DNA from: Novipirellula caenicola
GTDB lineage: Bacteria; Planctomycetota; Planctomycetia; Pirellulales; Pirellulaceae
Reading direction: 5' to 3'
NCBI RefSeq assembly: GCF_039545035.1
Contig: NZ_BAABRO010000002.1
Coordinates: forward strand, 558,001 to 622,000
Length of the DNA: 64,000 bases
Positions within the stretch are counted from its first letter, which is position 1; every line of letters starts with the position of its first letter. A program made the translations under genes and the position numbers. The notes below the pieces were generated by a model. That model did no database searches, was not told where the DNA came from, and worked only from the letters and a program-made list of their open reading frames with translations. Shown piece after piece: positions 36,758-44,626 of this stretch.

Positions 36758-37689
36758 GCTGTTTCTCCGCGGTGATGCTTCAGTAATGACGCAAACAAGG
36801 CGGTCAAGTTGCCCTCGGCCGTCTGCAGTTGATCGATTCGCAGCCCATCCTCGGCGATCCAGCCAGCCAGCCGTTCATAAAACTGACTTGGATCGCGGAG
36901 TGCGATTCGCAACTCGCTGCGTTGATCGGTCAACTGCAGCGAATTGACCCACGGCATGTCGACCAAACGATGAATCAATTGCGGTGCATCACGCCCAATC
37001 ACGCGGACTTCCTGGGGCGTGTCCGACAAAAGCGATTCGATCTCACCGGCGGTCCCCGATGCCAGCAAACGGCCTCCGAAGATTAACAGGAACGACGAAG
37101 TCACCGATTCGATTTCCTGTAACACATGACTCGCAAACAACAGCCCCTTGCCTTGCCGTGTCCACTGTTTTAGCAGCGTCGTCATCTCGTCGCGGCCAAC
37201 CGGGTCCAATCCATTGTACGGTTCGTCCAAAATCAGCAACTCGGGATGATGGGCGATCGCTTGAGCGATTTTCGTGCGTTGTCGCATGCCCAGCGAATAG
37301 GTCCCGATTGGTCGATGCATTGCCGAGGACATTCCTACCAGTTCCAACGCAGCGTCGGCCATCGATTGACTCTCGCGTCGAGAAAAACCGTGCAGTCGAA
37401 CGAGGTACGTTACCCAAGTTCTCGCCGAAACATTCGGATACAAAATGTCCGTGGCAGGGCACAGCCCGATCCGCGACAGCAAGCTGCGATGTTGAAATGG
37501 ATCCTGTCCGAACACCGACACCCGCCCGAGCGTCGGTCGCAAATGGCCGATCAACAAATTGATCAGCGTGGTTTTTCCGGAACCGTTTGGTCCCACCAAA
37601 CCATACGCACCGGTCGGCAGCGTGAGTGTCAAATCGTTGACTCCGATCACATGCCCGTACAATTTGGTCGTGTTGTTGAGTTCAATCAT
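36754..37689 (-). CDS. ABC transporter ATP-binding protein, second pair
   Basis: A 311-residue ATPase. Walker A is GLVGPNGSGKTTLINLLIG, the signature is YSLGMRQRTKIAQAI, Walker B is LLILDEPYNGLDP, and the switch His is in FASHVLQEIE. The N-terminus carries the A-loop tyrosine (NTTKLYGHV), as full-length NBDs do. The C-terminal 90 residues form the usual non-catalytic extension seen in CcmA/NatA-type exporters. It starts 3 bases after the preceding permease stop and overlaps the next permease by 4. Confidence 0.92.
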   Translation of the reverse strand: MIELNNTTKLYGHVIGVNDLTLTLPTGAYGLVGPNGSGKTTLINLLIGHLRPTLGRVSVFGQDPFQHRSLLSRIGLCPATDILYPNVSARTWVTYLVRLHGFSRRESQSMADAALELVGMSSAMHRPIGTYSLGMRQRTKIAQAIAHHPELLILDEPYNGLDPVGRDEMTTLLKQWTRQGKGLLFASHVLQEIESVTSSFLLIFGGRLLASGTAGEIESLLSDTPQEVRVIGRDAPQLIHRLVDMPWVNSLQLTDQRSELRIALRDPSQFYERLAGWIAEDGLRIDQLQTAEGNLTALFASLLKHHRGETA

Positions 37690-37692
37690 CGC

Positions 37693-38685
37693 TTAAACAC
37701 TCAACCTCGAGATCAAACGACGACGAACCACCCAAAACCCGATGATGGTGATGCCGACCAGCACCATGATCGACGGGACGACGCTGGCCGGTGTCGGATC
37801 CAAATCAAACACCCACGCTTGGACTTTGCCCAACGTGTGGTACGGCGACAACAACCGCCAACGGTCCACATCGATCCCCAGCGCCTCGTAATCGATCCGT
37901 CCGCGTCGCATCGATCGCGGGGGCCGCTGGCCAACCATCACGGAGTAAGTCAAAATTTGATAGGCCACAAACCCCATCGCCCAGGTGGCGAACCAAGCAA
38001 AGGTGGCGTAGCGGCTTTCACTCGTCAGTGACGAATAGCCCACCGCAAGCGCGGTCGTTGGCACCATCAACACCGCCGATGCTGCGATAATCCGCAGCGG
38101 GATATCCCAGGTTTGTGAAACCACCGACAAATCGGGCGACAACAGCACGCCGATGCAATACAGCATGAATGCCGGGACGGTCACGATCATCGAAAGCAAA
38201 AACCAAATCACGGCCGATTTTCCGATGATGTACTCGGTCGGCGAAAGTGGTCGCGAGAAATAAAGTAGGTAGGCCTTGGTTCGCAAATCGTACGAGACCA
38301 ACATTGGCGCGATCAAGCCAATCAACAACACCATCGCAAACAGTTGAGGGTAGCGAAAGAACGCCAAGATCAGTGTCGTCCAAACTTCGTGCCTCGCCGA
38401 ATCAGGATCCGAGACCACCAGCGTGGCTAATTCCGGTTGCTGAAGCGGCCCTCGCAACATGCTAAAGACGAACTGTTTCATCTCCACACTGGTCGATGAA
38501 TATTCAAATGCAAAGATGCCAAACGCTGGTAGCAACACGGGCAACCATGCGAACACCAACATCATTCGCAACCATTTACGTCGCCATATCAGCGAGATGC
38601 CGCTGCGGGCCACGACGATAGGACGCAAAATCCGTGCAACACGCGAGCCGTTCCAGCCGCGATACCCAAGGTCATTGACCGGCAT
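37693..38685 (-). CDS. ABC transporter permease (ABC-2 type), first pair
   Basis: A 330-residue membrane protein with six to seven hydrophobic segments (MMLVFAWLPVLLPAFGIFAF, FAMVLLIGLIAPMLVSY, WFLLSMIVTVPAFMLYCIGVLL and others). DLRTKAYLLYFSRPLSPTEY, just after the second segment, is a typical ABC-2 coupling loop. Its start lies inside the end of the upstream ATPase gene (14-base overlap), so the two are coupled. It probably forms a transporter with that ATPase; the two pairs in one operon could also form a heteromeric complex. Confidence 0.85.
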   Translation of the reverse strand: MPVNDLGYRGWNGSRVARILRPIVVARSGISLIWRRKWLRMMLVFAWLPVLLPAFGIFAFEYSSTSVEMKQFVFSMLRGPLQQPELATLVVSDPDSARHEVWTTLILAFFRYPQLFAMVLLIGLIAPMLVSYDLRTKAYLLYFSRPLSPTEYIIGKSAVIWFLLSMIVTVPAFMLYCIGVLLSPDLSVVSQTWDIPLRIIAASAVLMVPTTALAVGYSSLTSESRYATFAWFATWAMGFVAYQILTYSVMVGQRPPRSMRRGRIDYEALGIDVDRWRLLSPYHTLGKVQAWVFDLDPTPASVVPSIMVLVGITIIGFWVVRRRLISRLSV

Positions 38686-39589
38686 TCAGCGACTCCGTTG
38701 ATTCATTCGTTATCAGCGTCGCAGGCCCCTTGGCTACATCCATAAAGATCTTGTCCAGCGAATTGAGTGCGGGCTGCATTCGGCGAATCGACGTATGTGT
38801 CTCGGCGGCCCACCTCCAAACTTGAGCGGTTTCAGTCGCTTCGATCCCCTCGATTCGCAGTGAACCATCGTCGCTGTGCAAAACAAGGTACCCCGCGTCG
38901 GTTGCCTTGGCGACCAGCCCTGATGAATCGCCAAGCGTCGTGACGTGTAGCGTGGGCGAGCTTGGACGGCTGAGGTTTTCCAGCGAATCGACGATGCGGA
39001 CGGTGCCGCCCACCAGGATGACGACGTTGTCACAAACCGCTCGGACGTCGGGCAAGATATGCGTTGACAAGATCACCGATTTACCGTGTCGCAGCGCCAA
39101 CGTGCGAATTCGGTTTAACATCGACGCTCGTTGATCGGGATCCAAACCGGTCGTCGGTTCGTCTAGAATCATCAGCGGCGGATCATGCACTAACGCCTGA
39201 GCAAACTTTAGTTTCTGACGCATGCCGGTCGAATACGATTGGATCTCGCGATACCGCTCTTCACCAAAATCACAGAAGTCCATCATCTCGTGAGCTCGCC
39301 GCAACGCTTCGGTACCGGCCAGCCCCGATAAACGAGCCATCAATGCCACCGATTCGACACCGACCAATCCGGTGATGTAACAATCGTCCTCGGGTAGGTA
39401 CCCCACCGAGTCACGGATCGATCGCACGTCGCGAGGCCACGGGTACCCGAGCACGTGTCCCGACCCGGATTGCGTTTTCACGAGTCCCAAAAGTGCCTTG
39501 ATCAGCGTGCTTTTGCCCGACCCGTTTGGTCCCAACAGCCCCGTAATGCCCGGCGCCACGGTCACCGACACGTCTCGCAGCGCAGGCAC
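38672..39589 (-). CDS. ABC transporter ATP-binding protein, first pair (true start upstream)
   Basis: An ATPase of at least 305 residues. Walker A: GLLGPNGSGKSTLIKALLG; Q-loop in YLPEDD; signature YSTGMRQKLKFAQAL; Walker B LMILDEPTTGLDP; switch His in LSTHILPDVR. The first standard start codon is the GTG at 39589, but the frame continues upstream to a TAG with VQVEGITKLYRG. This restores the first beta strand and the adenine-stacking A-loop Tyr that every such domain needs. No ATG, GTG or TTG precedes it; ATT codons at 39640 and 39637 behind GGGAGCGG are the only plausible initiators. It heads the four-gene operon. Confidence 0.92.
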   Translation of the reverse strand: MPALRDVSVTVAPGITGLLGPNGSGKSTLIKALLGLVKTQSGSGHVLGYPWPRDVRSIRDSVGYLPEDDCYITGLVGVESVALMARLSGLAGTEALRRAHEMMDFCDFGEERYREIQSYSTGMRQKLKFAQALVHDPPLMILDEPTTGLDPDQRASMLNRIRTLALRHGKSVILSTHILPDVRAVCDNVVILVGGTVRIVDSLENLSRPSSPTLHVTTLGDSSGLVAKATDAGYLVLHSDDGSLRIEGIEATETAQVWRWAAETHTSIRRMQPALNSLDKIFMDVAKGPATLITNESTESLNAGQ

Positions 39590-39747
39590 ACCCCGGTATA
39601 ATTTCGTTATGCCTTCGACTTGAACGACGGCGTCAATAATTCCGCTCCCACGTAGTGGCTAATCAAACAAGCGTGTATTGTAACGGTTCCAATGGCGCAG
39701 TGGTTCGGCACCCCGTCATCTGTTTCGATCAATCAAGGAACGAACAA

Positions 39748-40200
39748 GTGAAATTATTTTCTGCAATCCCCACCATGCTATTGGTTTTCGGGCTGGTCTT
39801 CCTCAGCGGATGTTCGCCCCAGGCTGAAGTGGGGCTAAGCAAAGTGGATGCAGACGCACCGACCGAATTCACTGAAACGGAATCGGGATTGAAGTATCGC
39901 ATCCTACGAAAAAGCGATGGTCCGAAACCCTCAGCGACCGACCGCGTGACGGTCGATTACACCGGGTGGTTGGACAATGGCACCGAATTCGACAGCTCGT
40001 ATGCTCGCCGCGAACCGGCAACGTTCCGATTGAACGAAGTGGTCCCGGGTTGGACCGAAGGGCTACAGTTGATCGGCGAAGGAGGAATGATCGAGCTGGA
40101 GATTCCATACCAACTTGGCTATGGACCTCAGGGAAATCCCGGCAGCATCCCACCCTACGCAACGCTGCATTTCAAAGTGGAACTTCACGAGATTCAATAA
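39748..40200 (+). CDS. FKBP-type peptidyl-prolyl cis-trans isomerase, lipoprotein
   Basis: A protein of about 150 residues with a lipoprotein signal (MLLVFGLVFLSGC; lipobox LSGC). One complete FKBP domain follows, with DRVTVDYTGWLDNGTEFDSS, then EVVPGWTEGLQLIGEGG and IPYQLGYGP and a final strand. The segment TESGLKYRILRKSDG resembles the pre-domain strand of FkpA/Mip-like proteins. It should fold secreted proteins in the periplasm. Start: GTG at 39748 with an AAGGA site 9 bases upstream; ATG at 39775 is the alternative. Divergent from the ABC operon. Confidence 0.88.
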   Translation: MKLFSAIPTMLLVFGLVFLSGCSPQAEVGLSKVDADAPTEFTETESGLKYRILRKSDGPKPSATDRVTVDYTGWLDNGTEFDSSYARREPATFRLNEVVPGWTEGLQLIGEGGMIELEIPYQLGYGPQGNPGSIPPYATLHFKVELHEIQ

Positions 40201-40265
40201 CGAGCGGATTTGATCGAGTATCGATGGGAAATTCGAGCGACTTCGACCCCGTAGATCGATCGTTG

Positions 40266-40679
40266 GATTTAGTGAGCCGCGACGCGTGAGCGAACTGAAA
40301 CATCTTCTAGTAGCTACCTTCGCCAGAAGGTGGTGATTCGCACTTACGCGGCAACCAACCACGCTCTGGCGAGCGTAGCTACAACACGCTTCGGCAAGTT
40401 TTGGATTTGGTGAGCCGCAACGTGTGAGCGATCTGAAGCATTTTCTAGTAGCTACCTTCGCCAGAAGGTGGTGACTCACGTTTACGCGGCAACCATCCAC
40501 GCTCTGGCGAGCGTAGCTACAACACGCTTCGGCAAGTTTTGAATTTGGTGAGCCGCAACGTGTGAGCGATCTGAAGCATCTTCTAGTAGCTACCTTCGCC
40601 AGAAGGTGGTGATTCGCATTTGCGCGGCATCCATCCACGCTCTGGCGAGCGTAGCTACAACCCGCTTCGGCAAGCTTTT
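40266..40679. repeat. Three tandem 138-bp repeat units
   Basis: Three units with exact 138-base period. Each has GTGAGCCGCGACG or GTGAGCCGCAACG, GTAGCTACC, a hairpin in CCTTCGCCAGAAGG, TGCGCGGC or ACGCGGC, CCACGCTCTGGCGAGCG and GTAGCTACAAC. The arms CCTTC-GCCA-GAAGG and GCTC-TGGC-GAGC form two short stem-loops. The 40201-40809 gap contains this array and the helicase terminator, no gene. Confidence 0.85.
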
Positions 40680-40748
40680 ACATATCGATATGATCAACCA
40701 TCCTGCCGCGAGTTTTGCCTGAGCGTCGCTAGGGAGGAGGGGCCAATG

Positions 40749-40776
40749 AAAAAGGCACGCCCGAGAGCGTGCCTTT
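40749..40776 (-). terminator. Rho-independent terminator of the DEAD-box helicase gene
   Basis: On the minus strand, AAAGGCACGC pairs perfectly with GCGTGCCTTT over a 6-base loop and runs into TTTTT. It lies 34 bases after the helicase stop. The stem would also fold on the plus strand but without a long T-run. Confidence 0.88.
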
Positions 40777-40809
40777 GAACGGTTGATCGTCTTGCTAAGT
40801 CTTGCTTGA

Positions 40810-42684
40810 CTACTTGGCGTGAGCCGGTTTCTTAAAGGGCTTTTTCTTGCCTGGCTTTTTACCAGCCATGTTCGCCTTGCCCGCTTTTCCACCCGATTTG
40901 AATTTCTTGTCCTTCAATCCAAATCGTTTACCCGATGGTCGGCCGCTGTCGGTATCGGCATAACGATTCGTGCTGCGTTCATCCGCAACGCTGATGTTAA
41001 GCTGTTTTCCGGCAACCCAGGTATTGCGAAGTGTTTGGAAGATATCGTTAGGCATTCCCGCCGGCAGATCGACGGTGGTGTAGTTGTGTTGGATATCGAT
41101 CGGGCCGATGAATTCACCGTTGATGCCTGCTTCGTTGGCAATCGCGCCAACCAAGTTGCCTGGCTTGACGCCATCGGCACGTCCTACATCAACACGGAAA
41201 CGCTGCATACCGTCGCGAGGCGCACCGCCGACGCGACGTCCGCCACGCCGTGGTGGTCCGTCGTCGGATCGACTGAACCGTTCTCGTTTTGACGGTCGCG
41301 AATCGTCGTAGCCGTTGTCACGGGGTTTCTTGGATTTCGGCACGTCTTTGAGCAACAACGGACGACCGTTCTGCGCCATATCGGCCAGCGCGGCTGCGAT
41401 CATTTCGACCGGCTGCCCTGATTTCTCAGCAAAGTCGGCGATCATCTGCTTGAAAAATGTCATATCGCGAGTTGCGATCGTTTCCGTAATGCGTTGATTG
41501 AAATTATCAACACGTTTGCGATTGATGTCGGCAGTCGATGGCGGATCGACAATCTCGATCGATTGACGCGTGACGCGTTCGATCGAACGCAGACGTCCTC
41601 GTTGGGAGTGCGACAACAAAATAATCGCTTCGCCACTTCGTCCTGCACGCCCGGTGCGGCCGATTCGGTGCACGTACGACTCGCTGTCGTGCGGCGGATC
41701 AAAGTTGATCACGTGACTGATTCGCGGCACATCCAAACCACGTGCGGCGACATCGGTGGCGACAATGATGTCCAAATGACCCGATTTCAGTTTGTCCACG
41801 GTTCGCTCACGAAGCGCTTGTGGCATGTCGCCATTGAGCGCCGCGGCGGTATGCCCCCAACGAGCCAGTTTGTCGGCCAACGTCGTGGTCGCTTCCTTGG
41901 TCTTGGTGAACACGATGACGCCATCGGTGTCTTCGGATTCGAGCAGCCGCATCAACAACTCGGTCTTGTCGCGAGGCGTGACGTACAGACAACGTTGGCG
42001 GATGTTTGCCCCCGTCATCGTCTTGTGCTTGATTTGAACGGTTTCGGGATCCTTCAGGTGCTTTTGAGCAATCCGGCGAATCGGATCGGGAAGGGTCGCC
42101 GAGAAAAGGGCGATCTGAGTCGACTCAGGCGTTTGGTCCAACACAAATTGGACGTCTTCTAAGAAGCCCATGTTGAGCATTTCGTCGGCTTCATCGAGCA
42201 CCAAGCAGTCCAACACGCCGACTTGCAGCGAACCGCGTTTGATGTGGTCGATCACGCGGCCGGGAGTTCCGACGACGACTTGCACGCCGCGGCGAAGGGC
42301 TCGCAATTGAGGTTCGTAATCTTGTCCGCCATAGATCGCACAAACCGAGAAACCGTCCATGCACGATCCGTAGGTCGAGAACGATTTGGCAACTTGGATC
42401 GCCAACTCACGCGTGGGCGCGAGCACGAGGACTTGGACTTCTTTTTTGGTTGGGTCAATACGCGACAGGATGGGCAACGCAAATGCGGCCGTCTTTCCGG
42501 TTCCCGTTTGAGCTTGGCCGATCACATCGCGTCCATCGAGCAGATGGGGGATGACAGCGGCTTGGATCTCCGAGGGAGTTTCGTATCCAGACTTCACAAT
42601 CGCTTCTTGGACTTTGTCCGCGAGCGGCAATTCGGCAAACGTGGGGCTTTTCACTTCGGCGGGGCTGCTTTCCAGCTGATTCAT
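40810..42684 (-). CDS. DEAD-box RNA helicase (DeaD/CsdA-like)
   Basis: An ATP-dependent RNA helicase of 624 residues. Q motif GYETPSEIQAAVIP, motif I AQTGTGKT, Ia PTRELA, II VLDEADEML, III FSATLP, IV region VIVFTKTKEA, V ATDVAARGLD, VI HRIGRTGRAGR. A DbpA-type RNA-binding domain follows (FRVDVGRADGVKPGNLVGAI, then TTVDLPAGMP). The tail is strongly basic (KKPGKKKPFKKPAHAK), as in CsdA. Family members unwind structured RNA in ribosome assembly and cold growth. The ATG at 42684 is chosen; a GTG at 42696 is also open. It ends at a strong terminator. Confidence 0.93.
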   Translation of the reverse strand: MNQLESSPAEVKSPTFAELPLADKVQEAIVKSGYETPSEIQAAVIPHLLDGRDVIGQAQTGTGKTAAFALPILSRIDPTKKEVQVLVLAPTRELAIQVAKSFSTYGSCMDGFSVCAIYGGQDYEPQLRALRRGVQVVVGTPGRVIDHIKRGSLQVGVLDCLVLDEADEMLNMGFLEDVQFVLDQTPESTQIALFSATLPDPIRRIAQKHLKDPETVQIKHKTMTGANIRQRCLYVTPRDKTELLMRLLESEDTDGVIVFTKTKEATTTLADKLARWGHTAAALNGDMPQALRERTVDKLKSGHLDIIVATDVAARGLDVPRISHVINFDPPHDSESYVHRIGRTGRAGRSGEAIILLSHSQRGRLRSIERVTRQSIEIVDPPSTADINRKRVDNFNQRITETIATRDMTFFKQMIADFAEKSGQPVEMIAAALADMAQNGRPLLLKDVPKSKKPRDNGYDDSRPSKRERFSRSDDGPPRRGGRRVGGAPRDGMQRFRVDVGRADGVKPGNLVGAIANEAGINGEFIGPIDIQHNYTTVDLPAGMPNDIFQTLRNTWVAGKQLNISVADERSTNRYADTDSGRPSGKRFGLKDKKFKSGGKAGKANMAGKKPGKKKPFKKPAHAK

Positions 42685-42897
42685 AAAGGGCTTCACATAT
42701 CGTAAGATGTCTGCGCCGAAAGTGCTCTGGCGCCCTCTTGACTGTAAGCATAGCGCCTATTTTACACAACTCAAAGCAACCCAATCACAGCCGATTTTGC
42801 TCTGAAATCCGCTCCTTTGCGTTCCCATCGTGCGTACTGCATCGGCTGTACGGTTGAGGAATCCCCCCTTGCGGTTTAACGCAAATCTTTCGCTTTT

Positions 42898-43407
42898 CTA
42901 ACTTTGCCCGCCCTGGTTCGGCATCGCTGGCGCCGAATAGCCAAACAATGCTTTGACGCTTGGACGTATCAGCACGAGGATGGTGAACACCCCCAATACG
43001 GTTCCAAACGGCATGAACATGCACTCCACTCCCGCGATCACAAGACAATAGGTGTAGCCTTGATGCGATCCGAGTTTGCGTCCAGCGACGATCACACAGC
43101 ACGCCATCGCCATCCCAATGCCGATCATCAAGGCTGGGAATAAAATAAATAACCAGCCGAAAATTGCGGGAGAGGGGCCCCCATTCGCATTCGTGTCATC
43201 GAGCACTCCCGTGACGATCGCGATGCCAAACGCCAGATGGATGATCGGAAACAGCGACATCAATGCGATGACCCCACCGACAACGTAGTGAAAGATCGAA
43301 AGCAATCGCAGTTGATCGATATCCTCGCTGCTGGGACGACTCGGTGACGGAGTGGACGTTGGCTGTGCAAACAGGTTGTCGTTGGAGTGCGGAGGGATCG
43401 CGGTCAT
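42898..43407 (-). CDS. Membrane protein of unknown function, four membrane segments
   Basis: A 169-residue protein with a Ser/Pro/Thr-rich soluble N-terminus (about 35 residues) and then four hydrophobic segments (HYVVGGVIALMSLFPIIHLAF, IFGWLFILFPALMIGIGMAM, YCLVIAGVECMFMPFGTVLG and VFTILVLIRPSV). The LSIFHYVVGG start and the ending ILVLIRPSVKALFG, which resembles the "L.rp.V...F" of planctomycete membrane proteins, suggest a lineage-specific family. No enzymatic residues are evident. Only the general type can be assigned. Confidence 0.7.
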   Translation of the reverse strand: MTAIPPHSNDNLFAQPTSTPSPSRPSSEDIDQLRLLSIFHYVVGGVIALMSLFPIIHLAFGIAIVTGVLDDTNANGGPSPAIFGWLFILFPALMIGIGMAMACCVIVAGRKLGSHQGYTYCLVIAGVECMFMPFGTVLGVFTILVLIRPSVKALFGYSAPAMPNQGGQS

Positions 43408-43568
43408 TCAAAGTGTCTCGTCAATCAGAGCCGCCTACTTTTCCGTTGTATAATCTAGCAAGCAGCAAAGAAGTCATCGCAGCGATACGGAACCGTAGTC
43501 TAACAAGCATGCGGTGCAGCGTGTTGCTCACTGCAACAGAAGTCGAACCGCTTGGCGAGTTTTAGCAC

Positions 43569-43626
43569 GGCGATGCCCGGACGTTCGCTACAGCGATGCC
43601 GTGACGTTCGCGACAGCGATGCCGGG
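43569..43626. repeat. 23-bp tandem repeat after the patatin gene
   Basis: The unit GCGATGCCSGGACGTTCGCKACA-like (GCGATGCCCGGACGTTCGC, GCGATGCCGTGACGTTCGC, then GCGATGCCGGG) repeats about 2.5 times and runs up to the stop codon of the patatin gene. No T-run follows, so it is not a clear terminator. Confidence 0.55.
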
Positions 43627-44589
43627 CTAAGTCGCGAGGGCAGCGATTCGTCGTCGCGCCGCTTCACGCCCCGCGTCAATGATGCGTTCGGGATGACTAA
43701 AGTCGAACCAATCGACCCCGTGCAGTTCGGGGCGAATGACAAGGTTGGCCAATTCAGCCTTCTCGCGACGCGTCATGCATTCGCCGATGTCCTGCATCCG
43801 CATGATCACATCAAGTGCGGTGCTGCAATCATCGACGTGCGAGTGCGACTGACCGACGTCCACCGCGATGGTCAAATCGCTGGCATACGTTTTCGCGATC
43901 ATCGACGGTAATGCATCGACGACTCCGATGTCGCACAATTGCATGCCATCCCATTCGACGGGCGGAAAGATCCCCGGAATCGCCATCGAAGCTTGGATGG
44001 CTTTTCGCAGCGGCCCATTTTCGATGACGATCCGATTGCCGCTTCGCAAGTCCGCCGCCACGATGCTAAGCGGCGTCAGAAGATCCGAAAACTGCAGATC
44101 GGGCACCAGGGCTTCGATACCGTCTGACAAAATTGCCTCGGGCATCAACGACCTTCGCGTCGCCGCACGCGTGATCCGGCGGTGAGCCGAATACAGATAG
44201 CGAACACGGTTGTACCAAGCCATCACTCCCGATTCGGCATCCTCCATTCGCGAACCGGTGGATCCAAACAACAGGTGTTGGTTACGAGAAAAGGCCGGCG
44301 AGAACAGAAATTCGATCGTCTGAGCCTGTACGCGGCGTATTTCTGAATCGAGAGCACACATAGCTCCGACCAGCGCGCCGATACTGACTCCGACAAACCG
44401 CTCGGTTTGAATTCCTGCCTCACCGACCACCTGAATTGCTCCGAGATGGGCGAGCCCTCGTGCTCCGCCTCCCCCCAACGCGATGACGGCGCGGCGTTGG
44501 CGTTTTCGCGGTTCAACCGCGGGGGATGTCAGCTCGGGGGATCCCAACCTTGATGGTGTGCGAAAACCAAACAGGTCGACTAAATTCAT
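43627..44589 (-). CDS. Patatin-like phospholipase
   Basis: A serine hydrolase of 320 residues. The oxyanion-hole motif GGGGARGLAHLG precedes the nucleophile elbow GVSIG, and the catalytic Asp is in LCDIGVVDALP: a complete patatin Ser-Asp dyad. It has no signal peptide. Such enzymes release fatty acids from membrane or storage lipids. It begins 37 bases after the acyl-CoA dehydrogenase gene with an AAGGAG site, so it looks like the last gene of the fatty-acid operon; feeding released acyl chains to beta-oxidation is a reasonable inference. Confidence 0.9.
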   Translation of the reverse strand: MNLVDLFGFRTPSRLGSPELTSPAVEPRKRQRRAVIALGGGGARGLAHLGAIQVVGEAGIQTERFVGVSIGALVGAMCALDSEIRRVQAQTIEFLFSPAFSRNQHLLFGSTGSRMEDAESGVMAWYNRVRYLYSAHRRITRAATRRSLMPEAILSDGIEALVPDLQFSDLLTPLSIVAADLRSGNRIVIENGPLRKAIQASMAIPGIFPPVEWDGMQLCDIGVVDALPSMIAKTYASDLTIAVDVGQSHSHVDDCSTALDVIMRMQDIGECMTRREKAELANLVIRPELHGVDWFDFSHPERIIDAGREAARRRIAALAT

Positions 44590-44626
44590 GGTGCAGCTCC
44601 TTAACCTCTCCTGATGTTGCGCATGC

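Noticed and set aside
39680-39720. Weak tRNA-like string (GGCGCAGTGGTTCGGCACC)
   Set aside because: No cloverleaf can be formed around it and no T-loop follows at the right distance.
39655-39747. N-terminal extension of the FKBP gene
   Set aside because: It would place about 30 residues before a clear lipoprotein signal; the GTG at 39748 has a Shine-Dalgarno and starts the signal.
40749-40776. The hairpin as a plus-strand terminator
   Set aside because: Only three Ts follow on plus, while five Ts follow on minus directly behind the helicase gene.
41494-42162. 222-residue frame antisense to the DEAD-box helicase
   Set aside because: Lies over the conserved helicase core; no motif of its own.
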